Source of the DNA: Kordiimonadaceae bacterium UBA4441
Lineage (GTDB): Bacteria > Pseudomonadota > Alphaproteobacteria > Sphingomonadales > Emcibacteraceae
DNA length: 10,346 nt
Assembly (NCBI GenBank): GCA_002390425.1
Contig: DGPL01000046.1
Coordinates: 1-10,346 of the forward strand
Reading direction: 5' to 3'
The notes below the pieces were generated by a model. That model was given only the letters and a program-made list of their open reading frames with translations. It was not told where the DNA came from and ran no database searches. The position numbers and the translations under genes are program-made. This document shows positions 6,557-10,346 of this stretch, one piece after another. The stretch's first letter is position 1, and every line of letters starts with the position of its first letter.

Positions 6557-9500
6557 TTATTTTTCTTTATAGGCCGCTTCGACGGCGTCATATTCTGCGC
6601 TTAATTCCGTTAGGCGATCGACACTGTCTTTGCCTGGAACCTGATCCGCGTCAGAGTTAATGTTATAAAGATAGCTGATCATACCAACGAGGCCCGCTTT
6701 TGGATAAATGATATTCGGGGTTCCAAGTGTGCGGATTGTTGCGTGAACTCTGTCAAAGTCAGCGTTTGCATCTGCGCCACGTTCTTCGTTGCTTTGGCCG
6801 CGGTATTGACGGTGTAGGGCACGATGTTCTGTATTTGATTGAACTTCAAGCTTTCTTGATTTGCTCAAAAGATCAGAAATCACCATCTGCATTTGGGTTT
6901 GATTGGCAAGATCAGTCACATTAATCCCCTGATCCGTGACACGTGGATCAGGAATAAGATCAAAGCTTGCTTCTGACATTTGACCATCAATGGTGACACG
7001 AGCAGTATATGTGCCCGGTGTCGCAATCGGACCGTCACTATAACGGCGGGATGCGTTTTGATGCCATGGGCCAAGATGCTGCATGTTCCAGCGGAAACGA
7101 TTAAGACCAGCATCCATTTCAAGATCACCGGTAATAATATGCATTGGCGAGTCCAAATCATCATCTTTCGCGTCAGAGCCGTCGTTAACATATGTGGTCA
7201 CCACATCACCCGCACTATCAAGGATTTCAAGCTTAATGGATGAATGTTCCCCTTCAGGGACATAATAATCAATTGAAACGCCTGGACGTGGTAATTCAGG
7301 AACGCCTGCTGATGTTCCGTCGCGCGGTACACCACGTGGATGGCGATAACGGAATGTGTCCTTTGGCTTCATAACGGAAACCATATTGCCGCCTGCTGTG
7401 GCAGCCGCCGCCGCCGATTGAACATTATCAAGCACCCAGAAACCACGACCCATTGTTGAAATGGCAAGGTCACCACGGATGAATTTGATATCGGTTATCG
7501 GTGTCACCGGAAGGTTTTGTTGGAATGCTTCCCAACTTTCACCGTCATTGGCGGACATAAACATGCCAAATTCGGTACCAGCGATAAGCAATCCTTCATG
7601 ATCCGGGCTTTCGCGAACAACACGAACCGGGAAATCCTCTGGAATGCCGTCTGTGATTAGATCCCAGCTGTCACCGTAATCGGTGGTGCGGTAAATATAT
7701 GGTTTCCAATCATCAAACATATAACGAAGTACAGTGATATAAGCTTTACCGGCGGTATGGCGGCTTGGTGCGACACTATCAACTCGTCCCCCTTCTGGCA
7801 TGCGCGGTGTTACATTCTGCCATGTTGCACCGTCATCACGGGTTACATGCACAGGGCCATCGTTTGACCCGATCCAGATCACACCTTTTTCAACGGTGCT
7901 TTCCTGAATGGAATAAATCACGCTGTAATATTCTTCGCCGGTGATGTCGCGGGTAATTGGTGCACCGGAAATCACCTGCTTATCCGCTTCATTGGCGGTT
8001 AAATCCGGTGAAATTTGTTCCCATGTCACACCATCATCACGGGTTCTGTGTAAATATTGTGACCCGTGATAAACCACATCCGCGTCATGTGGTGACACAT
8101 GAATGGGGGCAACACGTTGAAAACGATATTTCAAATCGGCAGGATTATGACCATAAATATTGGTAGCCCCCACATAATAGGCGCGCTCGGTCCCCGTGCG
8201 TTTATCAAATGTACCAAAGCGTCCTTTACAATCCGAATAAACGATATTGTGGTTTCCTGGTTTTGGCACCGCCGGCCCTGTTTCACAGCCGCCCGCATAT
8301 TGAATGAATGCATTGGTATGCTGTGTGCCAAATGGCGCATTTGAGGGCACCGATATGGTGCTGCCGTTATCCTGCATTCCTGCGTAGAGCCAGTATGGAT
8401 GCTGATCATCAACTTCAACTTGATAAACCTCTGTTGTGGGTTGGTTAAACTGTGTTGACCATGTTTTACCACCATTATGGGTGACATTAGCACCGCCATC
8501 ATTGGCTTGAATAAACAGATCAGGATTATTCGGATTGATCCACATGTCATGGTTATCACCGTGCGGTACAGGCATGGTCACCCATGTTTTACCACCATCG
8601 ACGGATTTCCTTAATGGATTGGCGTTTGAATAAATGATTTTCTCATTTGTGGGATCAATATCAAGATTGGTATAATAAAACGGTCGATTTTGAATACCTT
8701 TATCATTTGACACATGGGTCCATGTTTCACCCATGTCGACGGACCAATAAAGTCCCCCTTCCGGGTTTGGTGCTTCTACAAGGGCGCCAAGCACACTTGA
8801 ATTGGCCGCCGTGGTGGCAAGGTCGATTTTACCCACAAGCCCCGTCGGAAGACCATTATTGATTTTCTTCCATGTTTTACCGGCATCAATGGATTTATAG
8901 ATGCCGCCTTCGTCTTGGCTCATTTCACCGCCGGAAATAATGGTCCATGGTTTACGGTCGGCTTTCCATGCGGATGCGTAAACGATGTTCGGATTGCTTG
9001 GGTGGAATTCAACGTCAACGATACCGACGCTATCGGAAATATAAAGAACCTTTTCCCATGTGGCGCCGCCGTCCGTTGTTTTATAAAGGCCGCGATCCTC
9101 ATTTGGACTAAAAGCGGATCCAATCGCCGCAACATAAACGGTATCATTTGAACGCGGGTCAATTTCAACCGCGCCAATTTGTCCGGTATTATCAAGGCCG
9201 ATGTGGGTCCATGTTTTACCGCCGTCCATGGATTTATAGGCCCCCTTACCCGCAATCACATTGGATCTTAGGCCATCTGACCCGGTGCCCACATAGACGA
9301 TATTGACATCATTTTGCGCAACCGCGATATCACCAATTGATGGTGTGGCGAAATATCCGTCGGATACGTTATTCCATGTGGTGCCGTAATCGTCCGTTTT
9401 CCATAAACCGCCGCCAGATGCCCCTAAATAAAATGTGGCAATCTCATCAACTGTCCCTGCAACCGCCGTGACGCGCCCGCCACGTGTTGGCCCAACATTA

Positions 9501-9622
9501 CGAAATTCATAGCTTTCATATTTCCCGCCAATATTAACTCCGGTCGCAAGCGCAACTTGTGGTGCTGCCGCCGGAAGCGTACAAAGCGCCGCACTAAGCA
9601 GAAATTTATTAAATTTATTCAT
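6557..9622 (-). CDS. Secreted sortilin/VPS10-type Asp-box beta-propeller protein
   Basis: A 1021-residue exported protein of the group often annotated as glycosyl hydrolase, BNR-repeat or VPS10/sortilin-domain protein. Residues 1-26 form the signal peptide (ALA before T27). I count eleven Asp-boxes (S/T-x-D/N-x-G-x-T/S-W) at about 76, 131, 182, 244, 294, 340, 381, 527, 594, 646 and 690. They give a large propeller spanning residues 35-735. Asp-boxes are structural and do not prove hydrolase activity; I see no clear catalytic triad. After an Ala-rich linker (737-744), residues 780-895 form a beta domain with GLNRFRWNMQHLGP and GTYTARVTIDG, typical of this group, followed by a helical tail. TCCCTT at 9630-9635 gives an AAGGGA ribosome site seven bases before the ATG. 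It stands alone with its own promoter and terminator. A role in extracellular binding or degradation is inferred. Confidence 0.88.
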   Translation of the reverse strand: MNKFNKFLLSAALCTLPAAAPQVALATGVNIGGKYESYEFRNVGPTRGGRVTAVAGTVDEIATFYLGASGGGLWKTDDYGTTWNNVSDGYFATPSIGDIAVAQNDVNIVYVGTGSDGLRSNVIAGKGAYKSMDGGKTWTHIGLDNTGQIGAVEIDPRSNDTVYVAAIGSAFSPNEDRGLYKTTDGGATWEKVLYISDSVGIVDVEFHPSNPNIVYASAWKADRKPWTIISGGEMSQDEGGIYKSIDAGKTWKKINNGLPTGLVGKIDLATTAANSSVLGALVEAPNPEGGLYWSVDMGETWTHVSNDKGIQNRPFYYTNLDIDPTNEKIIYSNANPLRKSVDGGKTWVTMPVPHGDNHDMWINPNNPDLFIQANDGGANVTHNGGKTWSTQFNQPTTEVYQVEVDDQHPYWLYAGMQDNGSTISVPSNAPFGTQHTNAFIQYAGGCETGPAVPKPGNHNIVYSDCKGRFGTFDKRTGTERAYYVGATNIYGHNPADLKYRFQRVAPIHVSPHDADVVYHGSQYLHRTRDDGVTWEQISPDLTANEADKQVISGAPITRDITGEEYYSVIYSIQESTVEKGVIWIGSNDGPVHVTRDDGATWQNVTPRMPEGGRVDSVAPSRHTAGKAYITVLRYMFDDWKPYIYRTTDYGDSWDLITDGIPEDFPVRVVRESPDHEGLLIAGTEFGMFMSANDGESWEAFQQNLPVTPITDIKFIRGDLAISTMGRGFWVLDNVQSAAAAATAGGNMVSVMKPKDTFRYRHPRGVPRDGTSAGVPELPRPGVSIDYYVPEGEHSSIKLEILDSAGDVVTTYVNDGSDAKDDDLDSPMHIITGDLEMDAGLNRFRWNMQHLGPWHQNASRRYSDGPIATPGTYTARVTIDGQMSEASFDLIPDPRVTDQGINVTDLANQTQMQMVISDLLSKSRKLEVQSNTEHRALHRQYRGQSNEERGADANADFDRVHATIRTLGTPNIIYPKAGLVGMISYLYNINSDADQVPGKDSVDRLTELSAEYDAVEAAYKEK

Positions 9623-9656
9623 GGAATGTTCCCTTATATAGTCCCTAATTTGCTGA

Positions 9657-9684
9657 AAAATAAGCTAGCACAGGAACATATCAA
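9657..9684 (-). promoter_or_regulatory. Candidate promoter of the sortilin-type gene
   Basis: On the - strand, TTGATA (9679-9684) matches the -35 consensus at five of six bases and TATTTT (9657-9662) the -10 at four of six, with a 16-base spacer. Transcription would begin near 9650 and give a leader of about 28 bases containing the AAGGGA ribosome site. Location, spacing and leader length agree, though no experiment supports it. Confidence 0.45.
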
Positions 9685-9747
9685 GGAGCAAGGGGACGAT
9701 GTTACTTTATTACAGATTACATCTACCTATTAATATTAAGTTTTGCT

Positions 9748-10248
9748 TTATGGGTTTCTAACCATTTTCGGAGTGAGGAATTTTGTGCGTTTGGCGGTGT
9801 TTTGATTTAGGTCTTTCCATTCGCCATCATATTCCATTTGGATATAGGCGCAAGTTGGCACATTGACGATATCAGTACCGCACATTCTATTGCTGAATTC
9901 GGTAATCGCCGGGTTGTGGCCAACGATGGTGACGTCATTTAGGTCGTCGGGTAAGTCATGACACCAGTCAAGCAAATCACCCGCGCTAAAAGTATAAAGC
10001 CGATCATCAATATGCCAATCGATGGACCGTCCGGGTAAATGGCTTGCGATATTTTCAATGGTTGTGCAGGCGCGTACCGCGAGGCTCGTATAAACATTTT
10101 TAAAGTCACAACCCGCGTCAAGGATATGTCGTGCCATCACCTTGGTAGCAAGAAGTCCTTTTGCGTTTAAGGGACGTTCAACATCGCTTAATTTTGGATG
10201 GTTCCAATCGGATTTCGCATGTCTGATTAAATGAAGCCGTTTGATCAT
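9748..10248 (-). CDS. SixA-like histidine phosphatase family protein
   Basis: A 166-residue cytoplasmic member of the histidine phosphatase (phosphoglycerate mutase-like) superfamily, closest in length and layout to SixA, which removes phosphate from phosphohistidine in His-containing phosphotransfer domains. The catalytic RHG-type motif is LIRHAKSDW with R9 and H10, H10 being the residue that is phosphorylated. R59 (VRACTT) and H111 (IVGHNPAITEF) complete the phosphate pocket. ERPLNAKG (24-31) after the first motif is typical. The acid position that follows LY in SixA-like proteins falls around 84-91, where I see LYTFSAGD, so D91 is the nearest acid. No two-component or phosphotransfer gene is nearby to suggest a partner. 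GGGG about 13 bases before the ATG is a weak ribosome site. An open frame from the window edge ends by overlapping this ATG (ATGA), so translational coupling is possible. Confidence 0.88.
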   Translation of the reverse strand: MIKRLHLIRHAKSDWNHPKLSDVERPLNAKGLLATKVMARHILDAGCDFKNVYTSLAVRACTTIENIASHLPGRSIDWHIDDRLYTFSAGDLLDWCHDLPDDLNDVTIVGHNPAITEFSNRMCGTDIVNVPTCAYIQMEYDGEWKDLNQNTAKRTKFLTPKMVRNP

Positions 10249-10346
10249 AAGCCGTTTATTTCCCCTTTTAAAAACACTAAATATACGCGAAACTTAAGGA
10301 AAATTGTCATCTCCAGCCCCAATTGTCCTTCATCAAATGATTTGAG
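10245..10346 (-). CDS. Possible 3' end of an upstream gene (partial, uncertain)
   Basis: On the - strand a frame runs open from the window edge for 33 codons and stops at TGA (10247-10245), which overlaps the phosphatase start codon as ATGA. The translation contains FDEGQLGLEMTIFLKFR and then a short hydrophobic and basic tail. The ATGA overlap and close packing suggest an operon partner cut by the edge. However, its first seven residues lie in the inverted repeat, and 33 open codons can arise by chance. I recognise no family. Confidence 0.22.
   Translation of the reverse strand, partial: LKSFDEGQLGLEMTIFLKFRVYLVFLKGEINGL
10324..10346. repeat. Right copy of the 23-bp terminal inverted repeat
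   Basis: Exact reverse complement of bases 1-23, including the 13-bp palindrome TCAAAT-G-ATTTGA (10333-10345). A related short motif, AATTGTC, occurs twice just inside this copy (10302-10308 and 10321-10327), the second overlapping the repeat; this is absent on the left side. The inner flanks of the two ends are otherwise unrelated, so the repeat boundary is sharp. Confidence 0.85.

Noticed and set aside
7957..9255. Several ORFs of 60-140 codons on either strand inside the large propeller gene.
   Set aside because: They are shadow frames of a repeat-rich gene with clear Asp-box coding, and lack ribosome sites or family patterns.
6557..9622. Annotation of the Asp-box protein as a sialidase or true glycosyl hydrolase.
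   Set aside because: Asp-boxes alone are structural. I could not identify the Arg triad and FRIP-like motif expected for a sialidase.
9699..9761. A 20-codon + strand mini-ORF with purine-rich AAGGGG just upstream, overlapping the end of the phosphatase gene.
   Set aside because: The AAGGGG-to-ATG spacing is only three bases, the peptide has no recognisable pattern, and it lies antisense to a real gene end.
1..10346. Possible CRISPR array, tRNA, retron, toxin-antitoxin or phage-defence genes.
   Set aside because: I saw no regularly spaced direct repeats, no cloverleaf, no reverse transcriptase, and no small coupled gene pair of toxin-antitoxin type. All long frames belong to ordinary families or to one secreted unknown.

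Overview
The window reads as bacterial chromosomal DNA from a Gram-negative with a fairly low G+C content. A marine-type alphaproteobacterium or close relative is my best guess. It rests on gene-family content (a DUF1272 zinc-ribbon protein, a SixA-like phosphatase, a secreted sortilin-type propeller protein, a small endostatin/DUF1554-like lectin) and on Shine-Dalgarno-led genes with Sec signal peptides. No rRNA or other marker gene is present, so this assignment is inference. I see nine protein genes, no tRNA or rRNA, no CRISPR array, and no transposase, integrase or phage gene.

Left part, mostly + strand: a secreted M1-family zinc aminopeptidase (220-2778); a three-helix DUF3817 membrane protein (2904-3236); a DUF1272 Cys-rich protein on the opposite strand whose end overlaps it (3226-3450); and a TetR-type regulator with an unusual recognition helix (3575-4159). 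An AT-only inverted repeat just upstream of the regulator is a candidate operator, placed between it and the divergent DUF1272 gene.

Right part, all - strand, in order of transcription: a SixA-like histidine phosphatase (10248-9748); a large secreted Asp-box/sortilin-type beta-propeller protein (9622-6557) ending at a strong rho-independent terminator (6503-6538); then a tight three-gene cluster of a secreted lectin-like protein (6443-5814), a Gfo/Idh/MocA oxidoreductase (5798-4845) and a secreted protein of unknown function (4814-4173). The cluster converges on the TetR gene with a 13 bp gap holding a small hairpin.

Four of the nine products carry export signals, which suggests an envelope or extracellular role for much of the region: peptide hydrolysis, a propeller scaffold or binding protein, a lectin-like protein. 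No single pathway ties them together.

The most unusual structural signal is at the edges. The first 23 bases and the last 23 bases are perfect reverse complements, and each contains a 13 bp palindrome. With no transposition gene inside, this could mark inverted copies of a dispersed repeat or insertion sequence flanking the segment, a non-autonomous element, or an assembly-graph end effect. I did not find a convincing new defence or mobile system inside the window.
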